NCBI GenBank assembly: GCA_902798605.1 | Contig: CADBXH010000036.1 | Span: forward strand, 1-35,545 | Reading direction: 5' to 3' | DNA: 35,545 nucleotides | DNA from: an uncultured Ruminococcus sp. | Lineage (GTDB): Bacteria > Bacillota_A > Clostridia > Oscillospirales > Acutalibacteraceae | In this document: one piece after another, positions 25,822-33,383 of the stretch | How positions within the stretch are numbered: the first letter of the stretch is position 1 | How the letters are laid out: the number at the start of each line of letters is the position of its first letter | Made by a program: the position numbers and the translations under genes | The notes under the pieces: generated by a model | Databases searched by the model: none | Seen by the model: only the letters and a program-made list of their open reading frames with translations | Told to the model about the DNA's origin: nothing

Positions 25822-25850
25822 AGTATATGGCTTTACATTGTCTATTGTAA
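25822..25850 (-). promoter_or_regulatory. Promoter of the SPKTG protein gene
   Basis: On -, TTACAA (25850-25845), 17-bp spacer, TATACT (25827-25822). Confidence 0.6.
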
Positions 25851-25928
25851 CACAGCTTTTAATGTTTGTAAACAACTATTTGAAAATTTTTTTAAAAAGT
25901 TGCACAAAATACTAAGCGAAAAACTGTT

Positions 25929-25968
25929 AAAAAAATTGACGCCATTCCGGTTTACAAAGAATGGCGTC
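25929..25968 (-). terminator. Terminator of the Big-repeat/71-aa operon
   Basis: On -, GACGCCATTC (25968-25959) pairs perfectly with GAATGGCGTC (25947-25938), then AATTTTTTT. Confidence 0.88.
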
Positions 25969-25975
25969 AGGATAT

Positions 25976-26191
25976 TTACTTTTTCTTTTTGTGCTGAATG
26001 ATAAAATAGATGATTCCCGCGGCTGCCACGACCGCAATAACAACAGCGAAAATAATGGGTGTTGCTTTATTCTCGTTGGCTGTCAGCGGTTGAGCGCTCA
26101 GTGCGAAGGCGTTAAGACATCCCGCAAAAGCGACCGCCAAAGCGGCGCATAGGCTTAACAGTATGCCTGTTGCTTTACTGATTTTTTTCAT
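25976..26191 (-). CDS. Small membrane protein of the surface cluster (71 aa)
   Basis: There is an N-terminal hydrophobic segment (about 8-31, signal peptide or first helix, GILLSLCAALAVAFAG then C), a short external loop (SAQPLTANENKATP) and a second helix (PIIFAVVIAVVAAAGIIYFI), ending in a basic QHKKKK tail. No family is recognised. It starts 12 bp after the stop of the 916-aa Big-repeat gene, with GGAG upstream, and shares its terminator, so the two are one operon. It could help export or hold the large protein, which has no anchor of its own. Confidence 0.75.
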   Translation of the reverse strand: MKKISKATGILLSLCAALAVAFAGCLNAFALSAQPLTANENKATPIIFAVVIAVVAAAGIIYFIIQHKKKK

Positions 26192-26203
26192 ATTTTTTCT
26201 CCT

Positions 26204-28954
26204 TTATTCGGTTGCGGCTTCTGTTGCCTGAACCGCAGCAGTGGGAGCTTCTGTTGCGTTAGCCGAAAGCGGTTCGTCATCCTTATCCTCGGGCGCGATA
26301 ACGTTTATTTTGCAGGTCTTGCTTACTCCGTTAAAGGTCGTAACTGTTATTGTGACCTCGCCCTCAGCCTTTGCGGTGATAGTTCCTACCTTGCTTCCGC
26401 CGGGAACAGTCACATCCGCGATGTCCTTGTTTGAGGATGTGAACGTTACCTTGCGGCTCGTTGTGCCTTCGGGGAAGAATGCCTCAAGGTCGAACACATC
26501 GCCTACGGTAGCGGTGACTTCCTCAAGGAGGTTAAAGTCCTCGGGAGCGTCAAGCACGTTGACCTTCATATAGGTGTAAACGTTGTTGTAAGCCTTGCAG
26601 CATACGATAGCTGTTCCGACTTCCTTGCCCGTAACAACGCCGTTGCTTTCAACTATATCGGCGATCTCGGGCTTGTAGGAGTAGTAACGGACAGCGGATG
26701 TTCCCTGACCGCTCAGGAAGAAGTGGTTAAAGTCAAAGGTCTCGTTCTTGCCTATGGTGATCTCGGTTGTGTTGAGGATCAGCTTTGTGGGAGCGTTCTT
26801 AACGGTGATGTTTGCAGATTTGCTAACGCCGTTGGCTGCCTTCGCTGTAACCGTAGCGGTTCCCTTTGCCTTGGCTGTTGCAAGTCCGCCTGCGGCTGCT
26901 ACGTCAACGACCTTTGCGTTGCTCGATGAGTAGAGAAGGCTTGCTGTTCCCTGACCTGCGGGCAGCCATGAGTTAAAGTCGAACTTCTCGCCGATACCCA
27001 TAACTCTGTCGCCGCTGTTCATAAATACCTCGGTAGCGGGATCCATAACGGTTACCTCACAGCTTACCTTGACTCCGTTGTATGCCGAGCAGGTAATGGT
27101 AGCGGTGCCCTTGCTCTTTGCAGTCGCAAGTCCCTTGTTCTTAGCGACCTCTACGACCGCGGGGTTGCTCGAGACGTAGTTGACGATTCCCGTGCCTTCG
27201 CCCTTGTTGAACTTGCAGGAGAACTGGTATTTCTCGCCGAGTCCCATATTCTTCTTGGTCGCGTTGAGAGTGAGCTTAGTGGGAGCCTTTACGACATGTA
27301 CCTTGGTAGTGGTCTTGACTCCGTTGTATGCTGTCGCGGTAACGGTGATCGTACCGGGCGATTTAGCCGTTGTAAGGCAGTTGTACTTGCCTACGGTAGC
27401 GACCTTCGGGTTACTGCTGGTGTATGTGATAGTAGATGTCTTCTGACCCGCGGGGATGCTTGCGTTGATGTCATAGCTTTCGCCCACGCCGAGGTAGAAG
27501 TTGGTGCGGTTGAGGTATATCTTGGTCGGAGCCTTGCCGACGGTAACGGTAGCGTCAACATGAACGCCGTTGAATACATAGGCGGTGATCGTCGCCGTTC
27601 CTACGCCCGTGCCCTTTGCCAAGCCGCCCGAAGCGCTGACAGAGCATACCTTGGGGTTGCTCGATTTATACGCTATGCTTCCGCAGCCCTCGCCGCTCTT
27701 TAATGAGGCGTTAAAGTCAAACGTTTCGCCGATGCCGAGCGTTCGCTGCTTTAGGTTTATACCGAGCCACGTGGGCGCCTTCACAACCTTGAACGTACAC
27801 TTGGCTGTCTGGTTGCCGCACTTTGCGGTGATAACGGCTGTGCCTACGTTTTTGGTGTATACATTGCCGTTTTTAGCGTATGCTACGTTGGGGTTGTTTG
27901 AGGTGTAAACGGGTGTGTAGCGCTTGTCGTAAGAGGTAGCGTAAAGCTTGCCGACCTCACCCGCGCCGAGTGTTCCGGAGGTGCGGTTAAGCTTAAAGGG
28001 AGTGGTAGTCCTTGCCTTAAGAACGACAAAGAATGTTACGGGTCTGCCCGCTCCGCGGATCTCCGTAATATGATTTTCAGGAGTGGTAGAGTGCCAGAAA
28101 ACGTCGGATTTACCGTTTCCGTAATATATGCCGATGTGGTTGTAGCCGCTTGCGGAGTATTCGCTGTCGGTCACGAACTGCCAGATAACGTCGCCCTTTT
28201 CAAGCAGTCCCGAGTTGAGCATAGTCCTTTTGTTGGTAAAGTAATAGCGGCTGATGTTGTAGTCGCGGTAAAGACTTACCCAGCCGGTCTCTGCCGGGAC
28301 AAGGTACTTTTTGCTCGATACGCTTTGCAAAACGTGCCAAACAAAGCCCGTGCAGTTCGTTACGGGAGTTGTTGTCGGCAGACCGTAGTTACCGGTGGCG
28401 TATTTACTGCTGCGGTCGCCGTTGGGCATACGGTAGTCGCCGTCGTTGTCAAACGGAGTTCCCAAATAATACTTGGGATACTTGCCGGTTTTGTCGCGAT
28501 CCTTCATCCACTGCTGATATGTGTTCCAGTTTATTCCGAGCACGTCGCACAAGCCTCTTGAGCCCTTGTGCAGAGTGTTGACAACGTTGCCTGTGCCGAC
28601 CGGAACATAGCCGGATGAGATAGTGACACTGCAATACGCCTTGTGGCCTGTCTTGATGTCCTGGGCGTAGATAGTAGTGCTGCCCGCACGCACAGCGGTA
28701 AGGAATCCGCCGCCGCGCTGGATGTTTGCCACGTTCGAGTTGTTGCTGAAATAGGCGATATTCTTTGTTGACGAGCCGTCCGAATAGAACGAGTTGATGT
28801 CAACGGTGTCGCCTACGCTCATATAAAGCGATTTTGCGCTTAAAGAGAGCGTTTTTGACGCGGCATGCGAGGTAGATATCGCCACGACGGTGATCGAAGC
28901 TACAAGCAGGACCACGATAGCTATGGCGATGATTCTGGTAACAGTTTTTTTCAT
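26204..28954 (-). CDS. Secreted NlpC/P60-like peptidase with multiple Big-type Ig repeats
   Basis: ATG 28954 (AGAGG 8 bases upstream) is preferred to GTG 28963. The 916-aa protein has a signal peptide to about residue 33, one Big_2-like domain (about 35-112, YMSVGDTVDI), then a papain-like cell-wall peptidase domain (about 125-315) with candidate Cys201 (TNCTGFVWH), His273 (YNHIGIYYG) and a third polar residue near H288 (FWHST). About seven bacterial Ig-like repeats of 75-80 residues follow, each with a GxGExxDFN start and SSNPKV strand. The tail is Thr/Ala-rich with no LPXTG, dockerin or SLH motif. Likely role: peptidoglycan remodelling or adhesion. Confidence 0.85.
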   Translation of the reverse strand: MKKTVTRIIAIAIVVLLVASITVVAISTSHAASKTLSLSAKSLYMSVGDTVDINSFYSDGSSTKNIAYFSNNSNVANIQRGGGFLTAVRAGSTTIYAQDIKTGHKAYCSVTISSGYVPVGTGNVVNTLHKGSRGLCDVLGINWNTYQQWMKDRDKTGKYPKYYLGTPFDNDGDYRMPNGDRSSKYATGNYGLPTTTPVTNCTGFVWHVLQSVSSKKYLVPAETGWVSLYRDYNISRYYFTNKRTMLNSGLLEKGDVIWQFVTDSEYSASGYNHIGIYYGNGKSDVFWHSTTPENHITEIRGAGRPVTFFVVLKARTTTPFKLNRTSGTLGAGEVGKLYATSYDKRYTPVYTSNNPNVAYAKNGNVYTKNVGTAVITAKCGNQTAKCTFKVVKAPTWLGINLKQRTLGIGETFDFNASLKSGEGCGSIAYKSSNPKVCSVSASGGLAKGTGVGTATITAYVFNGVHVDATVTVGKAPTKIYLNRTNFYLGVGESYDINASIPAGQKTSTITYTSSNPKVATVGKYNCLTTAKSPGTITVTATAYNGVKTTTKVHVVKAPTKLTLNATKKNMGLGEKYQFSCKFNKGEGTGIVNYVSSNPAVVEVAKNKGLATAKSKGTATITCSAYNGVKVSCEVTVMDPATEVFMNSGDRVMGIGEKFDFNSWLPAGQGTASLLYSSSNAKVVDVAAAGGLATAKAKGTATVTAKAANGVSKSANITVKNAPTKLILNTTEITIGKNETFDFNHFFLSGQGTSAVRYYSYKPEIADIVESNGVVTGKEVGTAIVCCKAYNNVYTYMKVNVLDAPEDFNLLEEVTATVGDVFDLEAFFPEGTTSRKVTFTSSNKDIADVTVPGGSKVGTITAKAEGEVTITVTTFNGVSKTCKINVIAPEDKDDEPLSANATEAPTAAVQATEAATE

Positions 28955-28994
28955 AGATTGCACCTCTTGTTTATTATTGAATATTTACCATATT

Positions 28995-29024
28995 ATTCTA
29001 CCATATATTGTGTGGGGTTTTCAA
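28995..29024 (-). promoter_or_regulatory. Promoter of the Big-repeat operon
   Basis: On -, TTGAAA (29024-29019), 18-bp spacer, TAGAAT (29000-28995). Confidence 0.5.
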
Positions 29025-29061
29025 CTAAGTTACAGAGATGTAATGTATAATGAGAATACAG

Positions 29062-29092
29062 AAAAAACAGGAGCGTAAACTTCACACTCCTG
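29062..29092 (-). terminator. Terminator of the cysteine-synthase-like/YwaF operon
   Basis: On -, CAGGAG (29092-29087) pairs with CTCCTG (29073-29068), 13-base loop, then TTTTTT. Confidence 0.7.
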
Positions 29093-29112
29093 CATAATTT
29101 TGAATATTTTTC

Positions 29113-29943
29113 TTATATTCTGCGCTTTTCTTTGATTGATTTGTACCAAGACGGGCGTAAAATCTGCTGCAGCCAAAACAATATGAACGCCGCCAGTGTA
29201 AAGCCGAACATATAAATTATCAAAAACAGGGGATAGGGGACATTGGCGTAAATCACATTGAGGAACACAAGTTGACAGGGAAAATTCGGCCCGATAAAGA
29301 ACATATTAAAGGTCATATCGGTAACAAGCGGCGCGGCTATGTTCATAATCAGCGCGATCAGCACGAGCACGGCGAACACTGCGTCGGCTTTAAAAAATCG
29401 CGGGAGCGTCATCTTGCCCTCACGCACAAGCCTTCCGCCGACAAATATGCCGATGATGACCATAACGCCGTGGTGCACCATAGTCTGGATGCTTACGCCT
29501 ATGTAGGTCGAGAATACATCGTCGGGATAAAACAGCACCGCAAGCCCCGCAAAAAGTGAGAAGGTGGCTAAAAACATACGGATAACGTCGCGGAACTTTT
29601 CGCTTTGCGGCATTGCCGCAAGCGGGAACAAATACAGCGGCGAGGAACAAAACTGGAACGGAAACGAGTCCCAGCGGTATTCCCAGTAGACGGTTTCCTC
29701 AAAATTGACGGCGAAAACAAGCTGCTTGTAGATTTCAAAAAGCACCAGCAGAACCCACGCGGACATCAAAATTATCTTTTCAGTCTTTGCCGACGCCTTG
29801 CGAAACGCAATGCAAATGACCGCAGCGAGGACAAAAACCGTCACAATGCATATTATGTGAAACGCTTGATAGCTCTGCGGCCGCTCCATCTGAGAGGATA
29901 AGACATAAAGGATTTTTTCAAGTGCGTTCATAGCAGTTTTCAC
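29113..29943 (-). CDS. YwaF/TMEM164-like integral membrane protein
   Basis: The 276-aa protein has about seven hydrophobic helices. Features of the YwaF family: a Trp/Tyr-rich YWEYRWDSFPFQFCSSPLYL segment before helix 3, a central VHHGVMVIIG, and a Pro-containing C-terminal part (FIGPNFPCQL, then NVPYPLFLIIY). The family has no firm bacterial function. GTG 29943 overlaps the stop of the upstream gene by 4 bp (GTGA), so the two are coupled; an ATG at 29931 is the alternative. The link to a PLP enzyme may be only co-transcription. Confidence 0.8.
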   Translation of the reverse strand: MKTAMNALEKILYVLSSQMERPQSYQAFHIICIVTVFVLAAVICIAFRKASAKTEKIILMSAWVLLVLFEIYKQLVFAVNFEETVYWEYRWDSFPFQFCSSPLYLFPLAAMPQSEKFRDVIRMFLATFSLFAGLAVLFYPDDVFSTYIGVSIQTMVHHGVMVIIGIFVGGRLVREGKMTLPRFFKADAVFAVLVLIALIMNIAAPLVTDMTFNMFFIGPNFPCQLVFLNVIYANVPYPLFLIIYMFGFTLAAFILFWLQQILRPSWYKSIKEKRRI

Positions 29944-30869
29944 TCTTCAAATAATGGGGTCGAAAAATATCTTTCGGCGGTGTCGGGTAGGACGGTCACT
30001 ACCGTTTTGCCCTTGCCGAGCTTTTTGGCGAGCTTGATCGCCGCCGCAACGTTCGTTCCGCTCGAGATACCGCACATCAGACCTTCCTCGCGCGCAAGGC
30101 GCTTGGCGGTGTTTAGCGCTTCCTCGTCGGTCACGACATATATCTCGTCATAGATGTTCTTATTCAAAATGTCGGGAATGATACCGTCGCCGATACCCAT
30201 TTGCAGGTGGGTTCCGATAGTACCCCCCGCGAGGATAGCGGCGTTTTCGGGCTCGACCGCCCAAATCTCGATGTCCGGATACTGCGCCTTGAGCACCTCG
30301 CCTATACCCGTGATTGTGCCGCCCGTGCCGATACCGGAGCAAAAGCCGTCGATCGGGTCGGCGCACTGCTGCATTATCTCAAGCGCGGTGTAACGCTTGT
30401 GAGCCTTGACGTTGTTGATATTGGCGAACTGCTGGGGAACAAACACCTTGTCGCTCTTTTCCTTCATTTTCAGCGCCATTTGCAGACATTCGTCGATGCA
30501 CGCGCCGATGTCGCCGGCGTCGTGGATAAGCTTGACCTCCGCGCCGTAATGGCGGATGAGCTTGCGCCTCTCCTCGCTGACGGAGTCGGGCATAATGATT
30601 ATGGTGCGGTAACCCTTGACCGCGCCGACAAGCGCCAGCCCGATACCCTGATTGCCGCTGGTGGGCTCTACGATAATACTGTCGGAGTTGATAAGCCCCT
30701 GCTTTTCTGCCTGCTCTATCATATTGAGCGCGGTGCGCGTCTTGATCGAACCGCCCACGTTGAGCGCCTCGAATTTTACAAGGATATCAGCGCTGTCAGG
30801 CTCGACCATACGGTTCAGCCTGATCAGCGGGGTCTGACCGATAGCCTCAAGAACATTGTTATAAATCAT
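29940..30869 (-). CDS. cysK: Cysteine synthase-like PLP-dependent enzyme
   Basis: The true start is ATG 30869 (AAAGGT 9 bases upstream), giving 309 aa. It is a fold type II PLP enzyme: K43 in NVGGSIKTRTA binds PLP, TSGNQGIGLA (70-79) is the substrate loop, and GIGTGGTITGIGE binds phosphate. Cysteine synthase joins sulfide to O-acetylserine. Two positions differ from the standard enzyme: SIKDR reads SIKTR (T44) and TSGNTG reads TSGNQG (Q74), so a different beta-substituted substrate is possible. GISSGTNVAAA and LPDTAERYFSTPLF are typical C-terminal parts. A -10 TATAAT lies at 30912-30907 on -. Confidence 0.88.
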   Translation of the reverse strand: MIYNNVLEAIGQTPLIRLNRMVEPDSADILVKFEALNVGGSIKTRTALNMIEQAEKQGLINSDSIIVEPTSGNQGIGLALVGAVKGYRTIIIMPDSVSEERRKLIRHYGAEVKLIHDAGDIGACIDECLQMALKMKEKSDKVFVPQQFANINNVKAHKRYTALEIMQQCADPIDGFCSGIGTGGTITGIGEVLKAQYPDIEIWAVEPENAAILAGGTIGTHLQMGIGDGIIPDILNKNIYDEIYVVTDEEALNTAKRLAREEGLMCGISSGTNVAAAIKLAKKLGKGKTVVTVLPDTAERYFSTPLFEE

Positions 30870-30993
30870 AAAAATAGACCTTTCTAAGTTAAAATACAGC
30901 CTTTTAATTATACCCGAAATCGGCAACAAATTAAATATGCACAATGACTAAATTAACTTTGTGAATTCTGTGCGAAAATTACAAATGATATTG

Positions 30994-31022
30994 TTGACAA
31001 ATCGCGAAAAAAAGTGTATCTT
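30994..31022 (+). promoter_or_regulatory. Promoter of the lipoprotein gene
   Basis: Perfect TTGACA (30994-30999), 17-bp spacer, TATCTT (31017-31022). Confidence 0.7.
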
Positions 31023-31071
31023 TTAAATAGAGTATTTTAAATGCTCAAATATATTAAGGAGTTACTTAATT

Positions 31072-31737
31072 ATGAAAAAAGAGATTTTAGCGGCGGCGAT
31101 CGCCTTGATTATTACAGTTTCATCGGCGGCGGTCATCACCGGCTGCGGATGCAACAATGACAAAAAGGATGAGAAGAGCACAACTGCTCCCGCAACGACC
31201 GTTGAGTCCTCAACCGAAAAGACAACAAGATCAAACAAAAAGGCAACTCAGCCAAGCACCCAAAAAGCTTCCGGCGCGAACAGCCAAAGCGACCTTGCTG
31301 CCATTGCGCTCAACTCTTACGGCGTTTCGGCAAGCGACGGATATACCGCTTCGCAAGCGGGAACAACCAATGCTGCGGAGGGAACATATAACATCGTTGC
31401 AGTATATGACGCAAACGGCAATCTTTGCACACTTGTTTACATCCACACGAGCGGCCAGCCGATTTTTGTAGGTCAGGATGTTTTTGAATCGAACCACGGC
31501 GGCGGTAACGCTAACAACCAAGACAGCGGTGACGCTCAGGACAGCGGCAACAATCAGGATAACGGCGGCGGTCAGGACGACGGCGGCAACCAGAGCAGCG
31601 CTGACAATCAGGGCGGCAACCAGAGCAGTCAGGGTGGCGGTAACCAAGGCGGTAACCAAGGCGGTAACCAAGGCGGTTACGGCGGAGGCGGCAACCAGGG
31701 CAACGACGGCCACGACTATGCCGATAAGGGATATTGA
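31072..31737 (+). CDS. Putative lipoprotein with Gly/Asn/Gln-rich tail
   Basis: The 221-aa protein has a lipoprotein signal peptide with lipobox VITGC (Cys25), then a Thr/Ser/Lys linker (about 30-75), a small folded part (about 76-140, YNIVAVYDANGNLCTLVYIH then SGQPIFVGQ) and a low-complexity tail of GGNQ, GGGNQ and NQDSG repeats to the end (DYADKGY). AGGAG lies 10 bases before the ATG. It would be held on the outer face of the membrane. The middle part resembles no family I can name. The repeat tail is prone to length change. Confidence 0.82.
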   Translation: MKKEILAAAIALIITVSSAAVITGCGCNNDKKDEKSTTAPATTVESSTEKTTRSNKKATQPSTQKASGANSQSDLAAIALNSYGVSASDGYTASQAGTTNAAEGTYNIVAVYDANGNLCTLVYIHTSGQPIFVGQDVFESNHGGGNANNQDSGDAQDSGNNQDNGGGQDDGGNQSSADNQGGNQSSQGGGNQGGNQGGNQGGYGGGGNQGNDGHDYADKGY

Positions 31738-31822
31738 TAAAGCTAAATTGCGCTTCGCGCAGCTAAATGTGACTTCGTCACACTGTTTTAGAATATGAAA
31801 AACAAAACCGGCTCATTATGAC

Positions 31823-31878
31823 CCGACCCCCAAAAGTTAGACCAAGAACTAACTTTTGGAGGTCGGTATTTTTGTTGT
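31823..31878. terminator. Long hairpin between converging genes, resembling fused IS ends
   Basis: CCGACC (31823-31828) plus CCAAAAGTTAG (31830-31840) pairs with CTAACTTTTGG (31849-31859) plus GGTCGG (31861-31866): a 17-bp stem with one mismatch and an 8-base loop, then TATTTTTGTTGTTTT. It ends the lipoprotein transcript and may serve the - strand gene at 31883. The arm GACCCCCAAAAGTTAGAC is like terminal repeats of IS3-family elements (recollection). Confidence 0.7.
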
Positions 31879-31882
31879 TTTA

Positions 31883-32404
31883 TCAGCTGAGCTTATTTCC
31901 GCACTTTGTGCAGAAAGCCGCGCCGGGGTTTGCGGGGGCGCCGCATTTTGTGCAGAAGCTTCCGCGAGACGCCTGCTGCTGAGGAGCGGGCTGAGGCGGC
32001 ATCTGCGGCTGAGCAGGCTGAAAATTCTGCCGCGGCATTGACGGAGTTCTTGCCTCGTAATCAAGGAACTGCTGAACAGGAATATTGATCAGCGTTCCCT
32101 GCGCGCGAAGAATACCGTTGATAAATAGTATATAATCCCTCGCGTGCGCCTTGTACCTCGCGCCGACTGCCTGAACGATTGTATAGCGAAGGTCAACAGC
32201 GGTGCCGTTTTGATAGGGCATAAAGTGCGCGGTCAGCGAACCGCCGTTCATATTATACTTGAACGAAAAATTCAACGCGAACGACAGCGTCTTGTACGGG
32301 TCAAATTTACAGCTTTTGCCGAATTTCTGATTTGCCCCCTGAGTAAACGCGTCATAGACCTGATTGATCGGCAGCGGATAAAAATAAACTAAATCTCTTC
32401 TCAT
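31883..32404 (-). CDS. Zinc-ribbon protein with unknown N-terminal domain
   Basis: The 173-aa protein ends in a compact zinc ribbon, CTKCGAPANPGAAFCTKCG (two CxxC knuckles, about 151-169), joined to the front by a Pro/Gln-rich linker (FQPAQPQMPPQPAPQQQ). The N-terminal ~125 residues form an alpha/beta domain (RRDLVYFYPLPINQVYDAF, then VDLRYTIVQAVGARY) I cannot name. There is no signal peptide or membrane helix, so it is cytoplasmic. AGGAGG precedes the ATG. A -10 TATAAT lies at 32439-32434 on - with no clear -35. It appears monocistronic. Confidence 0.8.
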   Translation of the reverse strand: MRRDLVYFYPLPINQVYDAFTQGANQKFGKSCKFDPYKTLSFALNFSFKYNMNGGSLTAHFMPYQNGTAVDLRYTIVQAVGARYKAHARDYILFINGILRAQGTLINIPVQQFLDYEARTPSMPRQNFQPAQPQMPPQPAPQQQASRGSFCTKCGAPANPGAAFCTKCGNKLS

Positions 32405-32524
32405 AACAATTTCCTCCTGAAAGTTTGGTTACAATTATACTTTATCGTTGATTCGTTAAAAGTCAAGTGTTTTATATCTGTATTACAGCTCGGTTAGCGG
32501 TGGGTATGCGGGGGATAGAAGGTT

Positions 32525-32869
32525 TTATTGATCACATTTCTTATTGTATTCCAATGATTCACGAACGTAGTGTTTTCTTACCGAATACTCTGTAATAAGC
32601 ACAGATTCCTGATGAAAGAACGCACAAAGGTCTTTGGCGATTTCGTTCACAGTTCTTTTTTTAACGCCAATAAGGGTAAGAAGCAGACTGGTTTCATGGG
32701 CGAATTCTCCGTTATCATAAATATACCCGCCCTCTTCCACAGAAAATGAAAACGGGACCTTATATGAATGACATACATTGCGAAGTATGCTGATATACTT
32801 TTCGTTTTCAAATAGCTGAGTGTTCGTAGTTAAATCATTCAGCCCGATATGGATTTTTGACTCGATCAT
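32525..32869 (-). CDS. Hypothetical protein of 114 aa, possibly DUF3574-like
   Basis: The protein is a small soluble alpha/beta type: KIHIGLNDLTTNTQLF, a middle GGYIYDNGEFAHETSLLLTLIG, then VNEIAKDLCAFFHQESVLIT. The order of strand, GGYI turn and QESVL end recalls the DUF3574 pattern; this is a weak match from memory. GGAGGG lies upstream of the ATG at 32869. It has no operon partners: 120 bp separate it from the zinc-ribbon gene downstream. Confidence 0.65.
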   Translation of the reverse strand: MIESKIHIGLNDLTTNTQLFENEKYISILRNVCHSYKVPFSFSVEEGGYIYDNGEFAHETSLLLTLIGVKKRTVNEIAKDLCAFFHQESVLITEYSVRKHYVRESLEYNKKCDQ

Positions 32870-32962
32870 ACGGATGCCCTCCCGATAAATCCGGATTCAT
32901 TTTTTTATTATATCATTTAAGAATTGTTTTGTCTATCCGTCGACCAATAAAAATACAAAGAA

Positions 32963-32993
32963 AACAGGCGCCCCCGTTATAGGATCGCCTGTT
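32963..32993 (-). terminator. Hairpin, possible distal terminator of the ABC transporter operon
   Basis: AACAGGCG (32963-32970) pairs with CGCCTGTT (32986-32993), 15-base gap. On - it is followed by TTCTTTGTATTTTT. It lies about 390 bp after the permease stop. Confidence 0.45.
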
Positions 32994-33050
32994 ATTGTAA
33001 TTGTTTACTTATCCAAAGATTTCATCGTTGGGAGATTAAAAACGTCGGAT

Positions 33051-33142
33051 TTATAACCTCTCACAACCTGTTATAACCTATTTTTTAAGCCGGTTTTGAT
33101 TATGCCGTTTTACCATAAGTTATTATAACTTGTTATAAACGC
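33051..33142. repeat. TTATAACC decamer direct repeats in two blocks
   Basis: Block 1 has three 10-bp units at 33051, 33061 and 33071 (TTATAACCTC, TCACAACCTG, TTATAACCTA). Block 2 has two units at 33123 and 33133 (TTATAACTTG, TTATAAACGC), overlapping the inverted repeat AAGTTAT-T-ATAACTT (33117-33131). The exact 10-bp pitch puts units on one DNA face. Confidence 0.6.
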
Positions 33143-33383
33143 TAGTGTCTTGAATGACTTTGATATTGATTCCGGCTTCGCACATTCGAGTAAAAAGCGT
33201 ATGTCAGAGTGAGTGGCAGGTAAAATGAGGTACCCTATTTGAACTGAATAACAGACAAGGGGCTGTCACACTAAGCATATCGCTCAGTTTTTGAATGTCT
33301 CAAATAACGATTTCTCTGTCCTCTTTTTCATAGTAAACCGAGGTCTTGAAATTGCCGAAAATGACGGAGGGTATTATGGGAAG

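Larger units (their letters stand above)
32870..33383. other. Gene-poor stretch with hairpin, decamer repeats and a possible IS scar
   Basis: No credible reading frame was found. It holds an inverted repeat (32963-32993), TTATAACC decamer repeats (33051-33142), and near 33257-33276 the sequence AAGGGGCTGTCACACTAAGC, which looks like the end of an insertion sequence without its transposase. The rest shows no signal. Confidence 0.5.

Noticed and set aside
33257..33276. AAGGGGCTGTCACACTAAGC as an insertion sequence
   Set aside because: Looks like an IS end, but no partner end or transposase is visible; kept only as a note in the intergenic entry.
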